Shown: positions 24,706-33,591 of the stretch, piece by piece
How the letters are laid out: every line of letters begins with the position of its first letter
Position numbering within the stretch: position 1 is the first letter of the stretch
Assembly (NCBI GenBank): GCA_029167045.1
Contig: JARFPK010000020.1
Coordinates: forward strand, 1-39,367
From: Candidatus Methanocrinis natronophilus
Lineage (GTDB): Archaea > Halobacteriota > Methanosarcinia > Methanotrichales > Methanotrichaceae
DNA length: 39,367 nucleotides
Direction of reading: 5' to 3'
Made by a program: the position numbers and the translations under genes
The notes under the pieces: generated by a model
Database searches by the model: none
The model's input: the letters and a program-made list of their open reading frames with translations, nothing else
What the model was told of the DNA's origin: nothing

Positions 24706-25022
24706 GCATCTTGAAAGTATGTGTCAGCTCCATGCTCCAGCAGGTGCTTAAGATGGGCAATGATGGTGGCGCGCCCCTGAGGAATGATCCGTTCGGTCAT
24801 TACCCGGTGCTCATCATAGGGCTGGGCCTCTCTGCTCTCTACCGTAATGGCCCCTTCGGGGCAGGTGCCGATGCAGGCGCCGAGGCCGTCGCAGTGGGAC
24901 TCTCTGACGACCCGAGCCTTCCCGTCGACGATCTCGATGGCGTTCTCGGGGCAGGCGAGGACGCAGCTACCGCAGCCGTCGCACAGGTCCTCGTCGATCT
25001 TTATGATCTTTCTCTTCACCAT
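24570..25022 (-). CDS. 2[4Fe-4S] ferredoxin-like protein with foreign tail
   Basis: The first about 100 residues form a small ferredoxin domain: [20 protein letters not shown] with a full CxxCxxCxxxCP cluster motif, then [15 protein letters not shown]. The second motif lacks one cysteine, as is usual in this family. It continues with [11 protein letters not shown] and [18 protein letters not shown], a helical extension. From DAWPAW on (about 24710), the frame runs through the ABC ATPase gene out of phase and yields about 45 meaningless residues rich in Arg and Ser. The native C-terminus has thus been lost at the same junction that beheaded the ATPase. The start follows GGGGGAGGTGG. It lies 48 bases after nifB and could serve it as electron donor. 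Confidence 0.75.
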   Translation of the reverse strand: MVKRKIIKIDEDLCDGCGSCVLACPENAIEIVDGKARVVRESHCDGLGACIGTCPEGAITVESREAQPYDEHRVMTERIIPQGRATIIAHLKHLLEHGADTYFQDAWPAWRGPRAARSSSTASPSRVRGPSGGWYFRSTPSFPGGRSSTT

Positions 25023-25070
25023 CTAGCATCCACCTCCCCCTCCTGGTCCGGATCGGAGCCGCGCGGCCGC

Positions 25071-25967
25071 CTAGCTCTTCTTCTCGAACTCCTGCTGGAC
25101 GTCGCAGCCGAGCTTTCCTATGGCGTCGGACCTGCACTGCCGGCAGTGCCTCATCTGCTTCATGATCTTGGCCATCTCGTCCTGGACCTTCTTCTTCTCG
25201 GCGGGGGTCGGGGGGGAGAGGTGGGAGAACTTGTACTGGGGTATGAGGGGCATCACGTTCTGGATGTAGACGCCGAGCTTCTTGACCGTCTTGGTGATCT
25301 CGAGGATGTGGTCGTCGTTGATGGTGGGGATGATGACGGTGTTCACCTTGACGATCATCTTCCTCTTGACAGCCTCGGCTAGGCCCCTCAACTGGTGGTC
25401 GAGGAGGATCTCCGCCGCCTCCAGGCCCACGTATTTTTTGCTGCCGTAGATGACGTGCTCGTAGATCTCTCTGCCGATCTTGGGGTCGACGGCGTTGAGG
25501 GTGACGGTGACGTTGCTCACCCCGAGGGAGTCTAGCCGTTCTATCTCATCGGGGAGGAGGAGGCCGTTGGTGCTGATGCAGAGGATGACCTGGGGGTACT
25601 TCTCTCCCACCAGCCGGAAGGTCTCGAAGGTCTCTTCGTTATAGAGGGGCTCGCCGGGGCCCGCCACCGCCACCACCTTGATGTAGTGGAGCTTCTCCAT
25701 CACCTCGTCGACCCGCTGGAGCGCCTCCTCCGGGGTCAGGACCTGGCTCGTCACCCCAGGCCTCGTCTCGTTGACGCAGTCGAAGTCCCGGATGCAGTAG
25801 TTGCACTGAATGTTGCATCGGGGGGCTACCGCGAGGTGCATCCTGCCGAAGCGGTGGCAAGCCTTCTCGCTGAAGCAGGGATGATCCTGGATCCTCCTCA
25901 GCTGCTCTGGGTCCCAGGGGATCTCCTGGTCGCCGACCTTGGCGGTGGGGTAGGCATTCTCGCTCAT
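25071..25967 (-). CDS. nifB: NifB-type radical SAM protein
   Basis: NifB makes the 8Fe-9S-C precursor (NifB-co) of the nitrogenase cofactor. The 298-residue protein is of the compact archaeal type without a NifX domain. The start of the family (CFSEKACHRFGRMHLAVAPR) is followed by the SAM cluster motif CNIQCNYCIRDFDCVNE with GVTSQVLTP, then VAVAGPGEPL, STNGLLLP and VTLNAVDP. The C-terminal CRQCRSDAIGKLG carries the cysteines that bind the accessory cluster. The ATG at 25967 is nine bases after GGAG; a GTG two codons earlier is the alternative. No other nif gene lies in the window, so nitrogen fixation must be judged from the rest of the genome. Confidence 0.9.
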   Translation of the reverse strand: MSENAYPTAKVGDQEIPWDPEQLRRIQDHPCFSEKACHRFGRMHLAVAPRCNIQCNYCIRDFDCVNETRPGVTSQVLTPEEALQRVDEVMEKLHYIKVVAVAGPGEPLYNEETFETFRLVGEKYPQVILCISTNGLLLPDEIERLDSLGVSNVTVTLNAVDPKIGREIYEHVIYGSKKYVGLEAAEILLDHQLRGLAEAVKRKMIVKVNTVIIPTINDDHILEITKTVKKLGVYIQNVMPLIPQYKFSHLSPPTPAEKKKVQDEMAKIMKQMRHCRQCRSDAIGKLGCDVQQEFEKKS

Positions 25968-26104
25968 GATCACGAACTCCAGGGATCATTTCAGCATTTC
26001 TTCTCTAAAAGGCTATCCCAGATCCAGATCCCAATAATCTTCCGGGGCCGGATAGCTCCGGGGCCAAAAATCTTATCCGGCAAAGGCTCATGATAGCTCT
26101 TCGT

Positions 26105-26392
26105 ATGTCCAAGAAAGACGGCCGGTTGGTGATCTGGCCCGCCTACATCGACGCCGGCAGATCGAGGGGCGAGGGGAGGCAGGTCTCGAGGCGGGACGCC
26201 CTCGAGAAGCCGACGATCGACGAGATGATGGCGGCCGCCATGGAGATGGGGCTGCAGGCGGAGGCTGAAAGAGATAAGCGTTACCCTAAAGAGTGGTGGG
26301 AGAAGTCAGGTCGGGTCCTGTTGCAGAAGAAGGGTCCCAAGACCGCCCTCGTAAAAGAGATCGCCAGGAGGGCAAAAAAGAGGCGGGGATGA
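26105..26392 (+). CDS. srp19: Signal recognition particle 19 kDa protein
   Basis: SRP19 binds 7S RNA and helps SRP54 assemble for co-translational export. The 95-residue basic protein contains LVIWPAYIDAGRSRGEGRQV, the hallmark of the family, then EMGLQAEAERDKRYPKEWW and GRVLLQKKGPK, ending in a Lys/Arg tail. The length is normal. An ATG at 26090 would add five residues; MSKKDGRLVIWP fits the family better. No ribosome binding site is seen, and the AT-rich AAAATCTTATCC near 26070 may be a TATA element of a leaderless transcript. It converges with the DUF211 gene. Confidence 0.9.
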   Translation: MSKKDGRLVIWPAYIDAGRSRGEGRQVSRRDALEKPTIDEMMAAAMEMGLQAEAERDKRYPKEWWEKSGRVLLQKKGPKTALVKEIARRAKKRRG

Positions 26393-26478
26393 CCCCCTCT
26401 CGGGGGAGAGGATCTCGAAGACCGGCAGGCCAGTTCGTTCTGGTGGCCCCCAGGCCAAAGGCTATTTGAGGCCGGTGG

Positions 26479-26772
26479 TCATCGGTCCTGGGCCGTCTCC
26501 ACCTCTTCGACGATCTCTTTTCCGGCTACCACCTCGTCGATGCTGTGGATGACGCCGCCGAAGTCCTGGATCACCGACTCCACGGCCAGGTAGTCTATCT
26601 TGTCTCCTTTGATGGTGATCTTGATCGTCTCTGTCTGCTGGTCCACCTCAGAGAGGCTGAGGTTCACCCCTGATATCCCGCCGAGCTTGCTGAGGGCTTC
26701 GGCGAGCTCTAGGATCGTGGGAACATGGGGCTTCAATACGTCCAGTACCAAACGTCTGATGGCGGTGGTCAT
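26479..26772 (-). CDS. DUF211 family protein
   Basis: The protein has 97 residues: [20 protein letters not shown], then [20 protein letters not shown] and [16 protein letters not shown]. This is the ferredoxin-fold, ACT-like DUF211 family of archaea; the function is unknown, though the fold suggests small-ligand or metal binding. The start at 26772 lies six bases after GGAG; the longer frame to 26850 would run into the divergent PHP gene and is unlikely. Confidence 0.85.
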   Translation of the reverse strand: MTTAIRRLVLDVLKPHVPTILELAEALSKLGGISGVNLSLSEVDQQTETIKITIKGDKIDYLAVESVIQDFGGVIHSIDEVVAGKEIVEEVETAQDR

Positions 26773-26848
26773 CGAAAACTCCGGAGATCTTCTCGGGCTG
26801 GTTCTGTTGAAGGCAATACTTAATAACGTTTGTGATTCTGGCAAGCTC

Positions 26849-27484
26849 ATGATCGACCTTCACACTCACACCGTATTCAGCGACGGCGAGCTGATCCCAA
26901 GCGAGCTCGTCCGTAGGGCGGAGATGAAGGGATGCCGGGCCCTGGGGATCACCGATCACGTCGACTTCACCAACGTAGAGATGGTGTTAGAGCAGGTCTC
27001 CAAGGTGAAGGAGCTCGAGGAGGTCCTGGAGATGAGGATCCTCGCCGGCGTCGAGCTGACCCATGTACCCCCGGAGAAGATGGAGAAGCTGGCGACCCTC
27101 GCCCGAAGGCTAGGAGCCGACCTCGTCGTCGTCCACGGGGAGACGGCCGTCGAGCCGGTGGCCCCGGGGACGAACCGCAAAGCCCTGGAGATCGGGGCCG
27201 ATATCCTCGCCCACCCCGGCTTTTTGACGATCGAGGAGGCGGATCTGGCGAGGGATAACGGAGTCTGTCTCGAATTGACCGCCCGCCGAGGCCACAATTT
27301 GACCAACGGCCACGTGGCGAGGCTCGCCCTGGAGGCGGGGGCGAAGCTCGTCGTCGACACCGACGCCCACGCCCCCGAAGACCTCGTCGACCGGGAGAGG
27401 GCTATCGAGATCGCCTGGGGTTCGGGGCTGACCCTGGAGAAGGCGACGGATCTCGTCGACCACCACGCCATAATCGACCTCTGA
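26849..27484 (+). CDS. PHP-domain phosphoesterase
   Basis: A 211-residue protein of the PHP fold, a metal-dependent phosphoesterase related to histidinol phosphatase. Metal-binding motifs are in order: [21 protein letters not shown], the central [18 protein letters not shown] and DTDAHAPED near the C-terminus. The substrate is unknown; the family is often called histidinol-phosphatase-like, and no other his gene is near. The frame is open from 26600, but that part overlaps the DUF211 gene on the other strand; likeness begins at 26849. It diverges from DUF211 and heads an operon with DUF2209, hflX and UPF0280. Confidence 0.85.
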   Translation: MIDLHTHTVFSDGELIPSELVRRAEMKGCRALGITDHVDFTNVEMVLEQVSKVKELEEVLEMRILAGVELTHVPPEKMEKLATLARRLGADLVVVHGETAVEPVAPGTNRKALEIGADILAHPGFLTIEEADLARDNGVCLELTARRGHNLTNGHVARLALEAGAKLVVDTDAHAPEDLVDRERAIEIAWGSGLTLEKATDLVDHHAIIDL

Positions 27485-27511
27485 AGTATATCGGACTGAA
27501 GAGATGGTACT

Positions 27512-27931
27512 TTGGACGTGGTGGCGGTCGACATATCGGGAAGGCATGTGGAGGGCGACAGGTACATCATGGTCTCTGCATCGGTGGAGGCGAAGATATC
27601 CCCGGAGGGGATCGAGGGGATTAGGGGTATGAGGCTCTTCCCTACGGTGGCTGAGTCTGTGGATGTGGAGGTGGTGATCGGCCTCTTCGAGGATTCGGTG
27701 AGGGGGCTCTCGGGGGTCGTCCTCGCCGAGAAGGGGGACCTCTACAACCTGGAACGGTGGCGGGTCGAGAGCATCCTGGGGCGGGAGTTCAAGTATCCTG
27801 AGTCCAGGGGAGAGAGGATGGCGATGGAGCTCGCCCACCACGCCTCCTTTGCGGGGAGGAGGCTGGTTTTGAGGCTGATGGACGGGGGGCTCGGCTTTTT
27901 GGCATTAAGGGATGCGACTGGAGGGGCATGA
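27512..27931 (+). CDS. DUF2209-like protein
   Basis: The 139-residue protein starts, from TTG, as MDVVAVDISGRHVEGDRYIM and ends in LALRDATGGA. The beginning DVVAVDISGRH suggests an RNase H-like strand with an acidic residue, and the pattern fits DUF2209, an archaeal family of unknown function; I hold this as likely rather than certain. It lies 27 bases after the PHP gene, and its stop overlaps the hflX ATG (ATGA), so the four genes 26849-29963 form one operon. Confidence 0.6.
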   Translation: MDVVAVDISGRHVEGDRYIMVSASVEAKISPEGIEGIRGMRLFPTVAESVDVEVVIGLFEDSVRGLSGVVLAEKGDLYNLERWRVESILGREFKYPESRGERMAMELAHHASFAGRRLVLRLMDGGLGFLALRDATGGA

Positions 27932-29235
27932 ATCGGGAGAAGACGGCGGTCCTCCTCTTCCGGGAGGACCCCAAGGAAGGGCTACCTCCTGAAGATATGG
28001 CGGAGCTGCGGGGGCTCGCTCAAGCCGCCGGCTACACCGTCATCGCCGAGGTATCCCAGCGGAGGGGGAGGGACAGGAGGTTTCAGCTGGGGAGGGGAAA
28101 GATCGCCCAGGCCGCCTCCTACGAGCCGGAGAAGCTGATATTCAACGACCCCCTCAGCCCCGGTCAGATCTTCAACATCAATAAGGAGTTTCTCCTCCAG
28201 CCGATGGACCGCTTCAACCTGATCCTGGAGATCTTCGCCTCCCGGGCCTCCACCCGGGAGGCGATCCTCCAGGTGGAGCTCGCCCGCCTCTCCTACGAGG
28301 CGCCCTTCGTTAAGACGATGGAGTCCCTCAAGAAGCTGAGCGAGCGGCCCGGATACCACGGCTCGGGGAGGTACGACGTCTCGATGTACCGGGACATCAC
28401 GGGGCGGATGGCGAAGATCAGGGCGGAGCTACAGGGGGTGGAGGAGACGGGGGAGAGGAGGCGGAAGAGGCGAAGGGAGATGGGCTTCGACCTGGTGGCC
28501 CTGGCAGGCTACACCAACGCCGGTAAGAGCACTCTATTCAACCGCCTCGCCTCTGAGGCGGTTGCCGCAAAAGATCAGCCCTTCACCACCCTATCCCCGA
28601 CGACCCGGGCGGTGGCGGCAGGGGATAGACGGTTCCTCCTCACCGACACCGTCGGGTTCATCGACGACCTCCCCCTCTTTCTGATCAAGGCCTTCCGGTC
28701 TACCCTGGCGGAGATCGTCGAGGCGGACCTCGTCCTCCTGGTGGTCGACCTATCCGATCCACCGGAGCTCTTGAGAGATAGGGTCGCCTCCTGCCACGAG
28801 GCGCTCTGGGACTGCGGATGTTACGCCCCCATCATATCGGTCCTGAACAAGGTGGACAGGATCGACCCCGAGGTCGCCCTGGAACGGTCCGATCTGATCC
28901 GGGACCTAGCCCCAAACCCCGTCTTCATCTCCGCCCGGGAGGGCACCGGCATCGACGCCCTCCTCGATATGATAGGTGAGAAGCTTCCGCCCCTGGTGGA
29001 GTTCGTCCTCCGGCTGCCGTCGTCGGAGGATGGGTTGAAGCAGCTCTCGAGGCTCTACGAGGTGGCCGAGCCTATGGAGGTGAGGTACGGCGAAGAGATC
29101 GAGGTCCTCCTTAGGGGGAGGCGCGAGATCGTCGCAAAGGCGCTGAAGGGGGCCGGAACTCCTCTTATGAAGCCAGGGGCTTCGCCCCCGGAGGAAGGCT
29201 CGCTAGAGGCTGACGAGAGGGCGGCGAGAGGGTGA
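27928..29235 (+). CDS. hflX: GTPase HflX
   Basis: HflX is a ribosome-associated GTPase that in bacteria splits stalled or heat-stressed ribosomes. The 435-residue protein has the N-terminal HflX domain (LGRGKIAQAA, LIFNDPLSPGQ, QPMDRFNLILEIFASRA), the linker helix ending RRKRRREMG, and the G domain: G1 GYTNAGKST, G3 DTVGFIDDLP, G4 NKVD, G5 SAREG. The tail (about 30 residues of Pro, Gly and Glu) is not conserved. It overlaps its neighbours on both sides by four bases. Confidence 0.94.
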   Translation: MNREKTAVLLFREDPKEGLPPEDMAELRGLAQAAGYTVIAEVSQRRGRDRRFQLGRGKIAQAASYEPEKLIFNDPLSPGQIFNINKEFLLQPMDRFNLILEIFASRASTREAILQVELARLSYEAPFVKTMESLKKLSERPGYHGSGRYDVSMYRDITGRMAKIRAELQGVEETGERRRKRRREMGFDLVALAGYTNAGKSTLFNRLASEAVAAKDQPFTTLSPTTRAVAAGDRRFLLTDTVGFIDDLPLFLIKAFRSTLAEIVEADLVLLVVDLSDPPELLRDRVASCHEALWDCGCYAPIISVLNKVDRIDPEVALERSDLIRDLAPNPVFISAREGTGIDALLDMIGEKLPPLVEFVLRLPSSEDGLKQLSRLYEVAEPMEVRYGEEIEVLLRGRREIVAKALKGAGTPLMKPGASPPEEGSLEADERAARG

Positions 29236-29963
29236 CGGAGGCATCAGATCTCCAGAGGGAGAGGTTTCGTCTGAAGGAGACGATCGTCACCATCACCGCC
29301 CAGGAGAGAGACCACCTAGAGGCGGCGAAGGAGGAGATCGCCATCCAGCGGGGGCTCCTCGAGGAGTTCATCAGATCCGACCCCTTCTTCCTCGTCACCC
29401 TGGAGCCCTACGAACTCCCCGCAAAAGACGCCCCTCTGATCGTAAGAGAGATGGCGAGGGCGGCCTCGGCCGTCGGTATCGGCCCCATGAGCGGCGTTGC
29501 CGGGACTATCGCCCTCTTCGCTCTGGAGGCGATGATCAGAGCCGGGGCGACCCACGCCGTCGTCGACAACGGCGGCGACGTCGCCCTGGTCTGCGACCGT
29601 CCCATCCTGATGGGGATCTACGCCGGTCCCTCCCCCCTTAAAGACCTCGCCTTCGAGATCCCACCCGGGAAAAAGCCCCTGGGGATATGCACCAGCAGCG
29701 GGACCGTCGGCCCCTCCATCAGCTTCGGATTCGCCGATGCGGCCGTCGTCGTCTCCGACGACGTCCCCCTGGCGGACGCCGCGGCGACGGCCCTGGGCAA
29801 CGCCATCGGATTGGCATCACCACTGTCCGACTCCTTCCATGCGGTGGCGGTCCCGGGGGTCACCGGGGCGCTCGTCATTCGGGGGGAGGAGATGGCGCTC
29901 GTTGGGGAGCTACCGCCGCTGCGGCGGGCGAGGCTCAGGCCCGAGCTGATCACCAGGGGGTAA
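29232..29963 (+). CDS. UPF0280 family protein (ApbE-like)
   Basis: The 243-residue protein starts with a GTG that overlaps the hflX stop (GTGA). It contains VREMARAASAVGIGPMSGVAG, HAVVDNGGDVAL, GICTSSGTVGPSISFG and DAAATALGNAIG. These match UPF0280, a methanogen-rich family related in fold to ApbE flavin transferase. The DNGGD and SSGTVG patterns correspond to the FAD-binding region there, but the reaction is unknown. It is the last gene of the PHP-DUF2209-hflX-UPF0280 operon and converges with ygiQ. Confidence 0.85.
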   Translation: MTEASDLQRERFRLKETIVTITAQERDHLEAAKEEIAIQRGLLEEFIRSDPFFLVTLEPYELPAKDAPLIVREMARAASAVGIGPMSGVAGTIALFALEAMIRAGATHAVVDNGGDVALVCDRPILMGIYAGPSPLKDLAFEIPPGKKPLGICTSSGTVGPSISFGFADAAVVVSDDVPLADAAATALGNAIGLASPLSDSFHAVAVPGVTGALVIRGEEMALVGELPPLRRARLRPELITRG

Positions 29964-30009
29964 GGGCATTGGAGTCATCTGGTATCCTCCAAGACTGAGA
30001 TGAACGGTT

Positions 30010-30043
30010 CTGGGATAGTGGGGGATGGTGGATCTTATCCCAG
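30010..30043. terminator. Inverted repeat between convergent genes
   Basis: CTGGGATA and TATCCCAG form an 8-bp perfect inverted repeat with an 18-base loop, lying midway between the ends of the UPF0280 gene and the ygiQ gene. It could serve both directions. Confidence 0.35.
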
Positions 30044-30060
30044 GCCGGGACGCCTCCCTT

Positions 30061-31896
30061 CTACCTCCCCATCGGCACGAGACACTCCGGCCCGTCACCT
30101 ATGAGGTCCTCCCTTCCGGCGAGGCGCAAGCCCTCCCGGACGAGGGGCCAGTTCTTCTTATCCCGGTACTGGAGGATCGCCCTCTGGATCTCCTTCTCCC
30201 GCCCCCGGGGGACGTGGACGGCCTTTTCGGTGAAAGGGTCGATGCCCGTATAGTAGATGCAGGTCGAGACGGTCATCGGCGTCGGGGTGAAGTCCTGGAC
30301 CTGCTCGGAATAAAGGCGATGATCCCGGATGTACTCGGCAAGCTCCACCATATCCGCGATCTCGCAGCCGGGATGGCCGGAGATGAAGTAGGGGACGGGG
30401 TACTGCTCTTTTCCCTCCTCCCGGCTCAGGGCCCTGAACCGCCCCAAAAACTCATCCAGGACGTTTCGGGGGGGCTTTTTCATAGCCGCCAGGACGGAGG
30501 CGGAGACGTGCTCGGGCGCCACCTTCAGGTGGCCGGAGACGTGGTGGCGGGTGAGGGTCTGGAGGTACTCATCCCCTGCCGCTGACTTATCTGCCAGTAT
30601 CAGGTCGTGCCTGATCCCGGAGCTGACGAAGACCCGCTCGACGCCAGGGACCTGCCGGAGGCGGCTGAGGAGCTCCAGCTGGCGGCGGTGGTCGGCGTCG
30701 AGGGTCGGGCAGGCGGGGGAGCAGAGCTTATCGGCGCAGGCCCCGCAGCTATTCCAGCGGCTGCAGGCCATACCGTACATGTTGGCGGTGGGGCCGCCGA
30801 CGTCCTGGATCACCCCTTTGAATCGGGGGTGCTCCGTCATGGCCTCCGCCTCCCTCACCAGGGAGTCGATGGACCTGGACTGGACGATCCTTCCCTGGTG
30901 GTGGGTGAGGGCGCAGAAGGAGCAGGATCCGAAGCATCCCCGGTGGGTGGTGAGGGAGAACCTCACCGGCTCCAGGGCCGGTATCACCTCATGGTAGGAG
31001 GGGTGGGCCTCCCGGGTGTAGGGGAGCTCGTAGATCCGGTCCAGCTCTTCGGTGGTCATGGGGGTAGCCGGCGGGTTCTGGACGACGACGGTCTTGGGGT
31101 GGGGCTGGACGGCGGTCCTTCCCCGATAGGGGTCCTGCTCTCCATGGTGTAGGCGGAAGGCCTCGGTGTACCTCCTCTCATCCTTGGCCACCTCGTCGAA
31201 GGAGGGGATCTGAAGCCACCCTTCCCGCTCCGAAGACCTCCACTCCCGAAGACCCATCTTGAAGGCGGTCCCGGGGACGTCCCTGATCTCGGAGATCTCC
31301 TCCCCGGAGGCGAGGCGGCGGGCGACCTCCAGGACCGATCTCTCCCCCATCCCGAAGACGATCATCTCGGCGGGGGCGTCGGCGAGGATCGACCTTCGGA
31401 CGGAGTCGGACCAGAAGTCGTAGTGGGCGAACCTCCGCAAGGACGCTTCGATCCCTCCGAGGACGATCGGCGTCTCGGGGAAGAGGGCGTGGACTTTGTC
31501 GGCGTAGACGATCTCCGCCCGGTCGGGGCGGAGGAGGCGGCCACCGGGGGAGTAGACGTCTCTTCTTCGCCTCTTTCTATTCGGCGAATAGTTGTTGACC
31601 ATCGAGTCGACGTTCCCGGAGGCAACGCCGAAGAAGAGCCGGGGGGTCCCCAGGGCGGAGAGGTCTTCAGCCCGTCTCCAGTCGGGTTGGGGGATAACTC
31701 CGACGGCGTACCCCGCATCCTCCAGGACCCTCCCGATGACGCCAACCCCGAAGGAGGGGTGGTCGACGTACCCGTCTCCTGAGACGAGGATCACGTCGAA
31801 CCGATCGACCCCCCGGCGCTTCGCCTCCTCCATCGATATGGGCAGGGGCGGCAACCCCCTTCTCCTCTCGACCCTCCCCTCTCTTCTCCCCCTCAT
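30061..31896 (-). CDS. YgiQ/UPF0313-type radical SAM protein
   Basis: The protein has 611 residues. The N-terminal part has DVILVSGDGYVDHPSFG and the B12-binding-like segment, then VNNYSPNRKRRRRDVYSPGG, VLGGIEASLRRFAHYDFWSD and IVFGMGERSV. The radical SAM core has CFGSCSFCALTHHQGR near residue 320 and DVGGPTANMYGMAC with further cysteines (CGACADKLCSPACP), and YFISGHPGC follows. It matches the conserved YgiQ family, whose substrate is unknown. The start is directly after the stop of the PPC gene (TAGATG). The arginine-rich first 20 residues are unusual; an ATG at 31833 would omit them but also part of the conserved start. Confidence 0.9.
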   Translation of the reverse strand: MRGRREGRVERRRGLPPLPISMEEAKRRGVDRFDVILVSGDGYVDHPSFGVGVIGRVLEDAGYAVGVIPQPDWRRAEDLSALGTPRLFFGVASGNVDSMVNNYSPNRKRRRRDVYSPGGRLLRPDRAEIVYADKVHALFPETPIVLGGIEASLRRFAHYDFWSDSVRRSILADAPAEMIVFGMGERSVLEVARRLASGEEISEIRDVPGTAFKMGLREWRSSEREGWLQIPSFDEVAKDERRYTEAFRLHHGEQDPYRGRTAVQPHPKTVVVQNPPATPMTTEELDRIYELPYTREAHPSYHEVIPALEPVRFSLTTHRGCFGSCSFCALTHHQGRIVQSRSIDSLVREAEAMTEHPRFKGVIQDVGGPTANMYGMACSRWNSCGACADKLCSPACPTLDADHRRQLELLSRLRQVPGVERVFVSSGIRHDLILADKSAAGDEYLQTLTRHHVSGHLKVAPEHVSASVLAAMKKPPRNVLDEFLGRFRALSREEGKEQYPVPYFISGHPGCEIADMVELAEYIRDHRLYSEQVQDFTPTPMTVSTCIYYTGIDPFTEKAVHVPRGREKEIQRAILQYRDKKNWPLVREGLRLAGREDLIGDGPECLVPMGR

Positions 31897-32343
31897 CTAG
31901 AACCTCTCTTTCAGGTTGGCCAGGAGGAGGCCCGACTCTTCGTCGAAGACCCTCCTCGCTGAAAGACCCAGAAACTCGAATACCACCACCTCCACCACCA
32001 GGTAGGCCTCACCCCTCTCCCGCAGGCACCCGGTGAAGGCCTGGTCATCCCTCCCGAAGGAGGCGTGGATGTGTACCTTTGGCCCCCCGCCTTCCCCTGG
32101 ATAGACGGTGGCGACGCCGAAGGTCTCAAAGCCCCCCTCCAGATCCTGGACGAAGGGGCTCTCCGGCGGTATCGTCGGCTTCCGGGGCCCTGCCACGATC
32201 CTTCCCCGCCGGAGGGCCCCGAGGAAGAGGATCATCCCAGAGGCGACCTCCTTCTCCGCCAGAAATCGATCTAATGAGCCGATCAGATCCTCACCGTCCG
32301 ATAGCCGGATGACGAAAATTCTGCCGAGGCTTCCTTGCGAGTA
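31897..32343 (-). CDS. PPC/DUF296-domain protein
   Basis: A 148-residue protein with the PPC (DUF296) domain: RIFVIRLSDGEDLIGSLDRF, GMILFLGALRRGRI, KVHIHASFGRDDQAFTGCLR and YLVVEVVVFEF. Such domains form trimers; in plants they are joined to AT-hooks, and archaeal single-domain forms are suspected DNA- or ligand-binding proteins. The conserved histidines of HIHAS may bind metal. The open frame begins at 32421, but a TATA box at 32375-32382 lies inside that extension, so the ATG at 32343 was chosen. It is directly followed by ygiQ without a gap. Confidence 0.78.
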   Translation of the reverse strand, partial: YSQGSLGRIFVIRLSDGEDLIGSLDRFLAEKEVASGMILFLGALRRGRIVAGPRKPTIPPESPFVQDLEGGFETFGVATVYPGEGGGPKVHIHASFGRDDQAFTGCLRERGEAYLVVEVVVFEFLGLSARRVFDEESGLLLANLKERF

Positions 32344-32374
32344 CTCCATGGCGGAGGCTATGGGGTTATGGTCA

Positions 32375-32382
32375 TAATATAA
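32375..32382 (-). promoter_or_regulatory. TATA box of the PPC-ygiQ operon
   Basis: TTATATTA on the minus strand, about 35 bases before the chosen ATG at 32343, giving a leader of roughly eight bases. Confidence 0.5.
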
Positions 32383-32551
32383 CCCTGACCTATCCCTGAC
32401 CTCTCTCAGATCGGATGGCATCGTCGATCGGGGTTGAGGCCCCCCTCTCCTTTGGAACCTGCGTTCGGCATCTCCCGCGGATCGATACCGTTATCTACCT
32501 GGAAGATATTTCCAGCCGCCATACCTCAGATCCGTCCGGGGACTTTGAGAT

Positions 32552-33046
32552 ATGTGGGGGATCTTAACGAGACGAATCATATCCGCTTTGTCAATATCCG
32601 TGCTCTGCATCGCAGCTCTATCCGGCATCGGAGCAGCCGCCGTAGTGATCAACGAGGTGGAGCTGAATCCGCCGGGAAACGGAACCAAATGGGTCGAGCT
32701 TTACAACAACGGTGAGGATGACGTGGAGATCTCCGGCTGGGTCGTATCCATCGTCAACCTCCCCTGGATAGGGCCGATTGCGATACCCGAGGGGACGGTC
32801 ATCCCTGCAAAGGGCTACTATGTGGCCGAGGGCTCTCTTCAGTGGAGACAGGAGTACAGCGGCTATGTGACCCTGGTGGATGTCGGGGGGTTCAAGGTCG
32901 ACGAGACCCACTTAATCACCGACGATGGTGACAGCGACTTCACCTATGGTCGCTATCCCAACGGGGTCGACACCGACCAGAAGTCCGACTGGAAGCTCAT
33001 GAAGGCCACTCCGGGATCGGAGAACGTCCTATCCATCAGGTCATGA
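32552..33046 (+). CDS. Secreted lamin-tail-domain protein, copy 1
   Basis: A 164-residue protein. The signal peptide (IISALSISVLCIAALSGIGAA) is cleaved before VVINEVELNPPGNGTKWVELY. That segment, with NNGEDDVEISGWVVS, IPEGTVIPAKGYYVAEG and a final SDWKLMKATPGSEN, defines a single lamin-tail (LTD) beta-sandwich. LTDs occur on bacterial and archaeal secreted nucleases and adhesins; here no other domain is attached, so it is probably a surface or matrix binding protein. An own promoter-like CCGTTATCTACC lies 60 bases upstream. It is first of three tandem paralogues. Confidence 0.85.
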   Translation: MWGILTRRIISALSISVLCIAALSGIGAAAVVINEVELNPPGNGTKWVELYNNGEDDVEISGWVVSIVNLPWIGPIAIPEGTVIPAKGYYVAEGSLQWRQEYSGYVTLVDVGGFKVDETHLITDDGDSDFTYGRYPNGVDTDQKSDWKLMKATPGSENVLSIRS

Positions 33047-33111
33047 TCTGGAAGATCGAAGAGGTATAGCGACTTGGGGATCGGTTATCTTCGTAAAGAG
33101 GCGGGGATTTT

Positions 33112-33591
33112 GTGGCGACTCGTACTTACCTGGGAGCGTTGACCTCCTTACTGGCGGTCTTGGCGATATCCTCTCCGGTCATCGGGGCGGTGGTGATAAA
33201 CGAGGTGGAGCTCAACCCCCCCGGCGACGGCAACGAGTGGGTGGAGCTCTATAACAACGGGGCCGAGGATATTGATATCAGCCGCTGGACCGTATGGATC
33301 GTCGACACAGAGCCCGCCTGGACCGGCGTTATGAGGATACCTCTGGAGACGCTCATCCCACCCGGCGGCTTCTACGTCGCCGAAGGGGATCGAAACTGGA
33401 TCCACCCCACCGGCACTGGGACGGTGATCCTGAAGAGAGAAGACGGCATGGAGGTCGACAAGACCCCCCTCCTCAGCGACAGAAGCGACAACTTCTTCAC
33501 CCACTTCCGCCATCCCGACGGCTTCGACACCGACCAGAGGTCTGACTGGATCTTCGGGAAGGGGACCAGAAACGGTCCAAATTCTCTATAG
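33112..33591 (+). CDS. Secreted lamin-tail-domain protein, copy 2
   Basis: A 159-residue paralogue starting with GTG. The signal peptide (LGALTSLLAVLAISSPVIGA) is followed by VVINEVELNPPGDGNEWVEL, NNGAEDIDISRWTVWIV, LIPPGGFYVAEGDRNW, LKREDGMEVDKTPLLSD and FDTDQRSDWIFGKGT. It is closest in the core to copy 3, with which it shares the EVDKTPLLSD segment. CGGTTATCTTCG, 21-30 bases upstream, resembles the promoter-like element of the other two copies, so each gene may be transcribed separately. Confidence 0.85.
   Translation: MATRTYLGALTSLLAVLAISSPVIGAVVINEVELNPPGDGNEWVELYNNGAEDIDISRWTVWIVDTEPAWTGVMRIPLETLIPPGGFYVAEGDRNWIHPTGTGTVILKREDGMEVDKTPLLSDRSDNFFTHFRHPDGFDTDQRSDWIFGKGTRNGPNSL

Noticed and set aside
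26600-26848. Long N-terminal extension of the PHP protein
   Set aside because: It overlaps the DUF211 gene on the opposite strand, and family likeness begins at MIDLHTHT.
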